The notes under the pieces are model-generated. The model ran no database searches. It saw nothing but the letters and a program-made list of their open reading frames with translations, and was not told the DNA's origin. A stretch of 5,152 nt of DNA from Burkholderiales bacterium (GTDB lineage Bacteria > Pseudomonadota > Gammaproteobacteria > Burkholderiales > Burkholderiaceae_C). Made by a program: the position numbers and the translations under genes. Where the stretch lies: positions 1 to 5,152 of the forward strand of contig SBFU01000046.1 of assembly GCA_006227785.1 (NCBI GenBank). The letters are read 5' to 3'. Numbering within the stretch: position 1 is the first letter of the stretch; the number at the start of each line of letters is the position of its first letter. Positions 1-5,152 of this stretch are shown in pieces.

Positions 1-922
1 GTGCAGTGTCCAGGTCGGGCGGGTCGTCGGTCAGCACACGTTGGGCCGCCTGTGTGTTCGCGAGCACCGCGGTCAATGGCTGGTTGAGTTCGTGCGCGAG
101 TCCGGCTGCAAGTTCTCCCAGGGTGTTCAGTCGGGCTACCTGGCCCAGGCGCAGCAGCTCCTCGGCCCGGCGTCGCGCGCTGCGCTGTCCCAGCAACTGC
201 GCCAGCAAGGCCAGCACGGTGATGACGGCGGCCACCCAGGCCGCCATATGCCCCCAGGGCAGCTGCGACCATCCCAGTTGCTGGCGGGCCACCACGTCAA
301 AGGGCTGGCTGAGCGTGGCCAGCGGCTTGCGAAATTCGAAGTGCCATCCGCCGCCGGACATCAGTGCAGGGGCATCGCCCATCTGCAGCGAGAGCTGCTG
401 ACCTTCGTGCTCCAGCCACACCCGAACCGGGCTGGTTTCAGGATTCATCGGCCACTCGGTCCAGGGAACCGTGCTCTTGAGGGCGATGGTCAGCGCAAAT
501 GCGGCCGGCTCTGCCGCCAGCACCAGCTGGTAGCGGCCAGACGAGAAGTCCAGCCGGGTCAGAGCGGGGCGCCGGCTTTGTGCCGAACGGGTCTCTGCCT
601 CGACCAAGGCTGTGTCGGACCACATCGCACCCGGGTCACGCCGCCGAACCTGCAGGATCTGCGGGTAAAGCGAGGGTAGACGCTGTTCCGGCGGGGTCGT
701 GCCAGGGGCTTCGGGAACAGGTTGCAGCAGGGCCAGGGTATCGAGGATGGCATCGTGCTGCACCATCTGCTGGCTCAGCAGGCGGTGCACGATGCGTGCG
801 TCGGTCTCGAACAGTGCACGTTGCGCGTCAATGGACTGGCGCGCGATCAGCACCGCACCGGCGACCGCAACGACGCCGCCGCCCAGCATCCATCCACGCC
901 AGATCCTTGACGATTCACGCAT
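1..922 (-). CDS. Sensor histidine kinase, N-terminal part (runs off left edge)
   Basis: An open frame of 307 codons is read leftward from ATG at 922 with no stop before the window edge, so only the N-terminal part is seen. Hydrophobic segments at about residues 11-27 and 225-244 flank a region of about 195 residues that should be periplasmic and act as the sensor; I recognise no named fold in it. After the second membrane segment comes a dimerisation and phospho-acceptor helix with the classic H-box AHELNQPLTAV, phospho-acceptor His277, preceded by LNTLGELAAGL. This box is typical of the NtrB/FixL/DctB-like kinases. The ATP-binding domain would lie beyond position 1, and a partner response regulator may follow. 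The signal is unknown. The gene is divergent from the transporter gene. No good Shine-Dalgarno precedes the start, but a -10-like CAGAAT ends 7 nt upstream, which suggests a leaderless mRNA. The family call is firm; the ligand is not inferable. Confidence 0.93.
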   Translation of the reverse strand, partial: MRESSRIWRGWMLGGGVVAVAGAVLIARQSIDAQRALFETDARIVHRLLSQQMVQHDAILDTLALLQPVPEAPGTTPPEQRLPSLYPQILQVRRRDPGAMWSDTALVEAETRSAQSRRPALTRLDFSSGRYQLVLAAEPAAFALTIALKSTVPWTEWPMNPETSPVRVWLEHEGQQLSLQMGDAPALMSGGGWHFEFRKPLATLSQPFDVVARQQLGWSQLPWGHMAAWVAAVITVLALLAQLLGQRSARRRAEELLRLGQVARLNTLGELAAGLAHELNQPLTAVLANTQAAQRVLTDDPPDLDTA

Positions 923-929
923 GTGATGG

Positions 930-935
930 ATTCTG
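930..935 (-). promoter_or_regulatory. Candidate -10 box for the histidine kinase
   Basis: Read on the minus strand the hexamer is CAGAAT, followed by 7 nt and then the ATG at 922. Transcription would start at or within a base or two of the start codon, giving a leaderless or near-leaderless mRNA. This agrees with the absence of a Shine-Dalgarno. No convincing -35 element is visible, so this is a weak prediction. Confidence 0.35.
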
Positions 936-1037
936 TCATGCGAACGTCCAGGAAGGTTCGAGCTGCACGCCTCGCTTGATGTGGTGACCGCTTTGGTGTT
1001 GATGCGCCGGGAACCCGCGACGAGGGGCCAGGCAGGC

Positions 1038-1043
1038 GACAAT
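1038..1043 (+). promoter_or_regulatory. Candidate -10 box for the CDF transporter gene
   Basis: GACAAT ends 6 nt before the ATG at 1050, so a sigma-70 start about 7 nt downstream would coincide with the A of that ATG. This supports both the chosen start and a leaderless transcript. I find no good -35 hexamer at 16-18 nt upstream. Confidence 0.35.
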
Positions 1044-1049
1044 GTGTGG

Positions 1050-1994
1050 ATGAGCTCTGCTGTTTCTGTCTGGTGGACCCCGCGCCGCCTGTTGCTGGCC
1101 TCGGTGGTGGTGGCGGTTCTGACGATTGCCCTCAAGACCCTGGCCTGGTATGTGACCGGTTCGGTCGGTCTGCTCTCCGACGCGCTGGAGTCCTTTGTCA
1201 ACCTGGCCAGTGCGGTGTTCGCCCTGGCCATGGTGACGATCGCCCAGCGCCCGGCCGACGACGATCACCCCTACGGCCACACCAAGGCCGAGTATTTCTC
1301 CAGCGGTTTTGAGGGTGTGCTGATTCTGGGGGCGGCGCTGGCCATCGGCTGGACGGCCGTGGGGCGGCTGCTCAACCCGCAGGACCTGGAGGCGCCCGGT
1401 CTGGGGTTGGGACTGTCGGTGGTCAGCGCAGCGCTCAACGGCCTGCTGGCCGGCCTGATGCTGCGCGCGTCTCGCATGCACCGCCGGCAGGGTGTGGCCG
1501 GCGCCGAGGCGGTGGAGGCCGATGCGCGCCACCTGCTCACCGATGTGTACACCACGGGCGGTGTGGTGCTGGGTGTCGGGCTGGTGTTCCTGACCGGCTG
1601 GCTGTGGCTGGACCCGGTGGTGGCGTTGCTGGTGGCCGCCAACATCGTGCGCGAAGGCCTGCACCTGATACGGCGAGCCAGCGATGGCCTGATGGACCAC
1701 GCGCTCGATCCCGAGCTGCAACGGCGTATCGATGAGGTGCTGGCGCAGTTCATCGATCCGCAGCGCCCCGATTTGCTGCGCTTTGACCATGTGAGCACGC
1801 GGCGCGCAGGGCAGCGCCGCTTTGTCGACCTGCACATGCACATGCCCCCCAACTGGACCTTGCGCCGGGCGGCCGCCCTGCGCATCAGTGTCGAGCAGGC
1901 GCTGATGAGTGCCGTACCCGGCCTGCGTGCCACCATCCAGTTGTTGCCCGGCGACGTGGAAGCCCATTTCCATGACAAGGAGGACCTGAAGTGA
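1050..1994 (+). CDS. Cation diffusion facilitator (CDF) family metal transporter
   Basis: This 314-residue inner-membrane protein would export a divalent metal (Zn, Fe, Mn, Co or similar) in exchange for protons. Six hydrophobic segments lie at roughly 14-36, 41-63, 85-107, 118-139, 158-180 and 184-200, followed by a cytoplasmic domain of about 100 residues. Family landmarks are [15 protein letters not shown] in segment 2, the loop HPYGHTKAE (73-81), HLLTD (His161, Asp165) in segment 5, [10 protein letters not shown] (213-222) and the C-terminal FVDLHMHM (258-265). Length is close to E. coli FieF (about 300). Compared with FieF from memory, the segment-2 pair Asp45/Asp49 is Glu47/Asn51 here, with an extra Asp44, and some cytoplasmic zinc ligands are absent, so the metal cannot be assigned. 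I chose ATG 1050 over GTG 981 because it gives the usual short N-terminus. The stop overlaps the dtd start by 4 nt, indicating co-transcription and coupled translation. Confidence 0.95.
   Translation: MSSAVSVWWTPRRLLLASVVVAVLTIALKTLAWYVTGSVGLLSDALESFVNLASAVFALAMVTIAQRPADDDHPYGHTKAEYFSSGFEGVLILGAALAIGWTAVGRLLNPQDLEAPGLGLGLSVVSAALNGLLAGLMLRASRMHRRQGVAGAEAVEADARHLLTDVYTTGGVVLGVGLVFLTGWLWLDPVVALLVAANIVREGLHLIRRASDGLMDHALDPELQRRIDEVLAQFIDPQRPDLLRFDHVSTRRAGQRRFVDLHMHMPPNWTLRRAAALRISVEQALMSAVPGLRATIQLLPGDVEAHFHDKEDLK
1977..1983 (+). promoter_or_regulatory. Shine-Dalgarno for dtd
   Basis: AAGGAGG, a near-perfect anti-16S match, lies inside the end of the transporter gene, 7 nt before GTG 1991. It settles the GTG as the dtd start even though that start overlaps the upstream stop codon. 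Confidence 0.85.
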
Positions 1995-2431
1995 TCGCGT
2001 TGCTGCAGCGGGTTTCCCGTGCACGGGTGGACATCGGTGGCGAGACGGTGGGGGCGATCGGGGCCGGGCTGCTCGCGCTGGTCTGCGCCGAGCCACAGGA
2101 CACCGAGGCGGTCTGCCAGCGCATGTTGGAGAAGATCCTGAAGCTGCGCATCTTTGGCGACGAACAGGGCAAGATGAACCTCAGTGTTCAGGATGTGGGC
2201 GGGGGGCTTCTCATCGTCAGCCAGTTCACCCTGGCGGCCGACACGCGTCACGGCAACCGGCCCGGCTTCACCGCTGCCGCTCCACCGGAACAGGGGCGCG
2301 CGCTGTTCGACCACTTCGTGGCGCTGGCCCGACGCCGCCATCCCCTGGTCGAAACCGGCCGTTTCGGTGCCGAGATGGCGGTGCACCTGGTCAACGACGG
2401 TCCGGTCACCATTCCCTTGCGCATGGCCTGA
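1991..2431 (+). CDS. dtd: D-aminoacyl-tRNA deacylase
   Basis: This cytoplasmic proofreading enzyme hydrolyses D-amino acids, and glycine mischarged on tRNA-Ala, from tRNA, protecting translation from wrong-handed residues. The protein has 146 residues, essentially the E. coli length (145). Both family signatures are intact: SQFTLA at 77-82 and NDGPVT at 135-140, which carries the Gly137-cisPro138 pair that reaches into the partner subunit's active site and excludes L-amino acids. The N-terminal [12 protein letters not shown] and the RPGFTAAAP stretch (90-98) are also typical. The start is GTG, in a GTGA overlap with the upstream CDF transporter stop, and is served by a strong Shine-Dalgarno. 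Translation is therefore probably coupled to the transporter, although the two have no obvious functional link. No anomaly is seen in the enzyme. Confidence 0.98.
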   Translation: MIALLQRVSRARVDIGGETVGAIGAGLLALVCAEPQDTEAVCQRMLEKILKLRIFGDEQGKMNLSVQDVGGGLLIVSQFTLAADTRHGNRPGFTAAAPPEQGRALFDHFVALARRRHPLVETGRFGAEMAVHLVNDGPVTIPLRMA

Positions 2432-2451
2432 ATGGTGTCGGTCACTGCCTT

Positions 2452-2457
2452 TAGAAT
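2452..2457 (+). promoter_or_regulatory. Candidate -10 box upstream of the halogenase-chorismatase operon
   Basis: TAGAAT sits in the AT-rich patch TTTAGAATTTTTCGTTTCC within the 64-nt gap after dtd. This patch stands out against otherwise GC-rich sequence. A start near 2464 would give a leader of about 30 nt before ATG 2496. No good -35 hexamer is visible at 16-18 nt upstream, so either an activator is needed or the genes are partly read through from dtd. No terminator hairpin is evident in the gap. Confidence 0.45.
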
Positions 2458-2480
2458 TTTTCGTTTCCAGAAGAGATGCA

Positions 2481-2488
2481 AGGGCGGA
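2481..2488 (+). promoter_or_regulatory. Shine-Dalgarno for the halogenase-like gene
   Basis: AGGGCGGA lies 7 nt before ATG 2496. It supports that start over the long upstream extension of the same frame, which would overlap dtd, and over the ATG at 2502. Confidence 0.7.
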
Positions 2489-2495
2489 TACCGGA

Positions 2496-3860
2496 ATGAG
2501 CATGGCAGCTGTCGATGAAACCGCCGTGGCCGATTGTCTTGAGCCGGACGAAGCGGTGTGTGACGTGCTGGTGATCGGTGGCGGGCCCGCAGGTTCGACG
2601 GTGGCCCCGCTGTTGGCCGAGCGGGGGCACCGTGTGGTGCTGATCGACAAGGACCGGCACCCGCGCTTTCACATTGGCGAATCGCTGCTGCCGGCCAACC
2701 TGCCGCTGCTGGAGCGGCTCGGTGTGGGCGATGAGGTGCGGGCCATCGGCATGCCCAAGCCCGGTGCCGAATTTGTCTCGCCCTGGCATGACCACGCGAT
2801 GTCGATCGCGTTCGCTGAGGCTTGGGACAAGAGCATGCCGGGCGCCTACCAGGTGCGCCGGGCCGAGTTCGACGACATCCTGATCCGCAATGCGGCACGT
2901 CGCGGTGTCGAGGTGCACCAGGCTTGCCGGGCCACCGGGGTCGAGTTCGTCGACGACCGGCAGGTGCGGGTGCAGGCGCTGGATGGCAGCGGCCAGGTGC
3001 GCCGCTGGCGGGCGCGTTTTCTGGTCGATGCCTCCGGGCGCGACACCTTCCTGGCCAGCCGCCAGGGCATCAAGCGCCGCAACCCGCATCACACCAGCGC
3101 TGCGGTCTATGCCCATTTCAGCGGCGCCCGTCGCCATGAAGGCCCGGCCGAGGGCAACATCACCGTGTTCTGGTTCGAGCACGGCTGGTTCTGGTTCATT
3201 CCCCTGACCGACGGTGTCACCAGCGTCGGCATGGTGTCCTGGCCTTATTTCATGAAGACCCGGGGCGGGCGTTCGCTGCAGCAGTTCCTGCTGGATGGCA
3301 TCGCAATGTGTCCTGCCCTGGCCGAACGGCTGGCTTCGGCCCGCATGGTCAGCGAAGCCGAAGGCACGGGCAACTTCTCCTACGCCGCCGAGCGCAACCA
3401 CGGACCGAACCATGTGCTGCTGGGCGATGCCTTCGCCTTTGTCGACCCCGTGTTCTCCTCCGGGGTCATGCTGGCCATGCAGGGTGGCGTGGCGGCCGCC
3501 GAGGCCATCGACACCTGCCTGCGCGAACCGGCCAGGGCGTCGGCTGCGCTCAAGGTCTATGACCGGGTGGCGCGCAAGGGGCCGGCGGTCTTTTCCTGGT
3601 TCATCTACCGCATGACCAACCCCATCATGCGCGACCTGCTGATGGAGCCCCGCAACATCCTGCGCATGAAAGAGGCCCTGTTGTCGGTGCTGGCCGGCGA
3701 CATCTACGGCCGCACACCCATCTGGACGTCGGTGGGCCTGTTCAAGCTGGTCTACTACGTCAACAACCTGTTCCAGCCGCGACGTGCGTACCGCGCCTGG
3801 CAGCGGCGTCGGTTCAACATCGGGCAGGCGCCAGCCCCCGAACTTCAAGCTGCCCGGTGA
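2496..3860 (+). CDS. FAD-dependent halogenase-like flavoprotein (XanB1-like)
   Basis: This 454-residue protein is predicted to be a flavin-dependent halogenase, using reduced FAD, O2 and halide to halogenate an activated aromatic ring. The dinucleotide-binding motif GGGPAG is at 28-33, with acidic Asp51 ending the second strand. GESLLPANLPLLERLGV (61-77) is typical of the PltA/CmlS-like phenol/pyrrole halogenase branch. Lys88 in MPKPGAEF falls where the catalytic lysine is expected. WFWFIP (231-236) fits the halogenase signature WxWxIP, and residues 315-323 fit the second signature FxxPxxSxG (Phe315, Pro318, Ser321, Gly323). LVDASGRDT (176-184) and LLGDAF (308-313) are the usual FAD-contact motifs. 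The gene overlaps a XanB2-like chorismatase gene by 4 nt, the same order as xanB1 (putative reductase/halogenase) and xanB2 in Xanthomonas. A hydroxybenzoyl or aryl polyene substrate is inferred from this context. The alternative is a non-halogenating oxidoreductase of the same fold; both signatures argue against it. Confidence 0.85.
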   Translation: MSMAAVDETAVADCLEPDEAVCDVLVIGGGPAGSTVAPLLAERGHRVVLIDKDRHPRFHIGESLLPANLPLLERLGVGDEVRAIGMPKPGAEFVSPWHDHAMSIAFAEAWDKSMPGAYQVRRAEFDDILIRNAARRGVEVHQACRATGVEFVDDRQVRVQALDGSGQVRRWRARFLVDASGRDTFLASRQGIKRRNPHHTSAAVYAHFSGARRHEGPAEGNITVFWFEHGWFWFIPLTDGVTSVGMVSWPYFMKTRGGRSLQQFLLDGIAMCPALAERLASARMVSEAEGTGNFSYAAERNHGPNHVLLGDAFAFVDPVFSSGVMLAMQGGVAAAEAIDTCLREPARASAALKVYDRVARKGPAVFSWFIYRMTNPIMRDLLMEPRNILRMKEALLSVLAGDIYGRTPIWTSVGLFKLVYYVNNLFQPRRAYRAWQRRRFNIGQAPAPELQAAR

Positions 3861-4849
3861 CCCTCGAACTTCTGGTCACCGCGACACCGCCAGTGGACGC
3901 CGGGGCGGTGCTGGGCGGCTTCGCGCTCGCCGCACCGCACGACCTGACCACCGAATGGCCCTGCCAGCGCCTGCGGGCGCCGGTACTGGGTGACAGCTCG
4001 GCCGCCTGTTGGGAGACATGGCGCTCGCCGGGTCCTGTCACAGCGGGCGCGACAGCCGGTCTGAGCTGGCGACGTGCCGGCGACCTGTTGTTCGGGCTGG
4101 TGGAGGTGGACGAAGCACCGCTGGACACCGCGCCCGGTTCCTCCCGGCTCGAACAGGCTTCCGAGCAGGCCTACCGGCAACTGTTTGACCTGCTGGACCG
4201 GCAGGGCCTGCCGCATCTGTGGCGGGTCTGGAACTACCTGCCCGACATCCATGGACTGGAAGCCGGTCTGGAGCGCTACCGGCGCTTCAACCTGGGTCGG
4301 GCGAAGGGCTTCGAGTCGGCTGCCCGCTCGGTGGTGGGCCGGGTGCCGGCTGCCTGTGCCCTGGGGGTGCGCGAAGGTCCGCTGTCGGTGGCCTTTCTGG
4401 CCGGTCCCTCGCCCGCTGTCCCGATCGAGAACCCGCGCCAGGTCAGTGCCTTCCTCTATCCCCGGCAGTACGGGCCACGCAGCCCCACCTTCGCGCGTGC
4501 AGCGCTGGTCCACCCGCCCGGCCAGGAGTGGCTGTTCATTTCGGGCACGGCCAGCATCGTGGGCCACGAGACCCTGCATCCGGGCGATGTGGCTGCCCAG
4601 TGCCGCGAGACCGTGGACAATCTGGAAGCGGTGATCGCGCAGGCCAATGAGCGTCGACGCGCACACCCGTCATTCCGCCTGGACCGGCTGGGCCTTCGGG
4701 CCTATGTCCGTCATGCCGGTGATCTGGCGGCCGTGCGCCAGGTGCTGGACGAGCGTTGCCCGGACGCCTCGTTGCTGTGCGTGCAGGCCGACGTCTGCCG
4801 GGAGGACCTGCTGGTCGAGATTGAGGCCTGGGGCGCCTTGCCCTGTTGA
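3857..4849 (+). CDS. xanB2: Chorismatase, FkbO/Hyg5/XanB2 family
   Basis: This 330-residue cytoplasmic enzyme should remove pyruvate from chorismate. XanB2 itself yields 3-hydroxybenzoate and 4-hydroxybenzoate; relatives make either 3-hydroxybenzoate (Hyg5) or a dihydroxycyclohexadiene carboxylate (FkbO). Older annotation calls the family pteridine-dependent deoxygenase-like. Family landmarks are RVWNYLPDI (123-131), YRRFNLGR (141-148), PRQVSAFLYPRQYGP (193-207), FISGTASIVGHET (227-239), CRETVDNL (249-256) and the RidA/YjgF-like end containing QADVCREDLLVEIE (310-323). I would place the essential Glu (Glu338 in FkbO) in VEIE, at Glu321 or Glu323. The start is a GTG in a GTGA overlap with the halogenase-like stop and has no clear Shine-Dalgarno, implying translational coupling. 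The products could feed both an aryl polyene pigment and ubiquinone. Family confidence is high. The subtype rests on the neighbour, since I cannot assign the pocket residues that decide product. Confidence 0.9.
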   Translation: MTLELLVTATPPVDAGAVLGGFALAAPHDLTTEWPCQRLRAPVLGDSSAACWETWRSPGPVTAGATAGLSWRRAGDLLFGLVEVDEAPLDTAPGSSRLEQASEQAYRQLFDLLDRQGLPHLWRVWNYLPDIHGLEAGLERYRRFNLGRAKGFESAARSVVGRVPAACALGVREGPLSVAFLAGPSPAVPIENPRQVSAFLYPRQYGPRSPTFARAALVHPPGQEWLFISGTASIVGHETLHPGDVAAQCRETVDNLEAVIAQANERRRAHPSFRLDRLGLRAYVRHAGDLAAVRQVLDERCPDASLLCVQADVCREDLLVEIEAWGALPC

Positions 4850-4862
4850 ACCTGGACACCAC

Positions 4863-4868
4863 GGAGGA
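4863..4868 (+). promoter_or_regulatory. Shine-Dalgarno for the MipA/OmpV gene
   Basis: GGAGGA is followed by 7 nt and then ATG 4876, in the 26-nt gap after the chorismatase stop. The gap is too short to show a convincing separate promoter, so this gene probably belongs to the same transcript. Confidence 0.85.
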
Positions 4869-4875
4869 ACCCGAC

Positions 4876-5152
4876 ATGCGCCTGATGCTTCGTGGATGGG
4901 CGGCCGCCCTGACCAGCCTGCCCCTGTTGGCCGGTGCAGCCGACGCGCCGCTGTGGGAGGTCGGCGCCGGCGTGACCGCCCTCAGCTTTCCGGCTTATCG
5001 GGGTTCGGACCAGCGCAGCCAGTTCGTGCTGCCCATACCCTACTTTGTCTACCGCGGCGAATTCCTCAAGGCCGACCGGGAAGGCGTGCGGGCCGAGCTG
5101 TTCGAGACGGACCGGGTGTCGATGACGGTGTCCGGCGCGCTGTCGCCGCCGT
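4876..5152 (+). CDS. MipA/OmpV family outer-membrane protein, N-terminal part (runs off right edge)
   Basis: Ninety-two codons are open to the window edge. The N-terminus is a Sec signal peptide: two arginines among the first six residues, a hydrophobic core at about 8-19 and a small-residue cleavage zone AGAADA (19-24). The mature start LWEVGAGVTALSFPAYRGSD (26-45), then LPIPYFVYRGEF (52-63), is the typical opening of the MipA/OmpV family (WxxGxGxxxxxxPxYxGS, then PxxxY), with alternating hydrophobic residues suited to beta-strands. Members are outer-membrane beta-barrels. E. coli MipA scaffolds the murein hydrolase MltA with PBP1B, but for most members, this one included, the cargo or role is unknown. 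It starts 26 nt after the chorismatase stop and has its own strong Shine-Dalgarno, so it is probably co-transcribed with the halogenase-chorismatase pair. Confidence 0.9.
   Translation, partial: MRLMLRGWAAALTSLPLLAGAADAPLWEVGAGVTALSFPAYRGSDQRSQFVLPIPYFVYRGEFLKADREGVRAELFETDRVSMTVSGALSPP

Larger units (their letters stand above)
923..1049. other. Divergent intergenic region
   Basis: This 127-base stretch lies between the leftward kinase and the rightward CDF transporter, and I see no gene in it. An in-frame GTG at 981 would extend the transporter by 23 residues. That extension (residues such as REPATRGQAGD) is polar, lacks a Shine-Dalgarno and is unlike the usual short CDF N-terminus, so I treat it as non-coding. 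Two -10-like hexamers face outward, one for each gene. Confidence 0.7.

Noticed and set aside
6..987. Plus-strand open frames across the left end (for example 6-401, 41-679 and 499-987)
   Set aside because: All lie opposite the continuous histidine kinase frame with its TM-sensor-TM-H-box layout. Their translations are low-complexity shadows.
981..1049. GTG 981 as start of the CDF transporter
   Set aside because: There is no Shine-Dalgarno, and it adds 23 polar residues not expected at a CDF N-terminus. ATG 1050 gives a normal length.
936..2096. Long minus-strand open frame opposite the CDF transporter, and a similar one at 1271-2650
   Set aside because: Their translations are low-complexity and rich in Arg, Pro, Gln, His and Ser with no family features. 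They lie opposite two genes with clear family motifs and are GC-rich shadows.
2184..2495. N-terminal extension of the halogenase-like frame upstream of ATG 2496
   Set aside because: It overlaps dtd in another frame, reads as shadow sequence rich in Trp, Arg, Ser and Pro, and the good Shine-Dalgarno and GGGPAG spacing favour 2496.
2476..2499. Seven-codon open frame (MQGRIPE) whose TGA overlaps the halogenase ATG, a possible leader peptide
   Set aside because: It has only a weak, too-close purine run before its ATG and contains the Shine-Dalgarno of the next gene. Such a short frame is likely by chance.
2451..3848. 465-codon minus-strand open frame opposite the halogenase-like gene
   Set aside because: It is antisense to a protein with intact FAD and halogenase motifs, has no recognisable domains, and is explained by high third-position GC.
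3845..4666. Minus-strand open frame opposite the chorismatase gene
   Set aside because: It has no recognisable motifs, and the plus-strand frame carries full-length chorismatase signatures.

Overview
The window is GC-rich, gene-dense DNA with 4-nt gene overlaps and proteobacterial gene families. It looks chromosomal and most likely comes from a betaproteobacterium of the Burkholderiales. That placement is an inference from composition and gene style; there is no rRNA or other taxonomic marker here. Five coding regions are supported, two of them cut by the window edges. I see no insertion sequence, tRNA, CRISPR array or clear terminator.

Left part (1-1049): a membrane sensor histidine kinase is read leftward from 922 and leaves the window just after its phospho-acceptor histidine box. 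A short divergent intergenic region separates it from the rightward genes. Both flanking start codons sit about 7 nt after a -10-like hexamer, so both mRNAs could be leaderless.

Middle (1050-2431): a cation diffusion facilitator (CDF) metal transporter is followed, with a 4-nt GTGA overlap and a strong Shine-Dalgarno, by dtd, the D-aminoacyl-tRNA deacylase. These are ordinary housekeeping functions.

Right part (2496-5152): after a 64-nt gap holding the only AT-rich patch of this half come three rightward genes that look like one operon. The first is a flavin-dependent halogenase-like enzyme with both diagnostic halogenase signatures. The second is a chorismatase of the FkbO/Hyg5/XanB2 family, overlapping the first by 4 nt. 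The third is the start of a MipA/OmpV-family outer-membrane protein. The order halogenase then chorismatase matches xanB1-xanB2 of the Xanthomonas xanthomonadin (brominated aryl polyene) locus. The likely logic is that the chorismatase converts chorismate to 3- and/or 4-hydroxybenzoate, the aryl starter of the pigment and possibly a ubiquinone precursor, and that the flavoenzyme halogenates the aromatic unit. The ketosynthase, acyl carrier protein and dehydratase genes of a full aryl polyene cluster are not in this window and would have to lie to the right or elsewhere. This pair is the most interesting content. It is a recognisable known system in an uncommon setting, not a new one.
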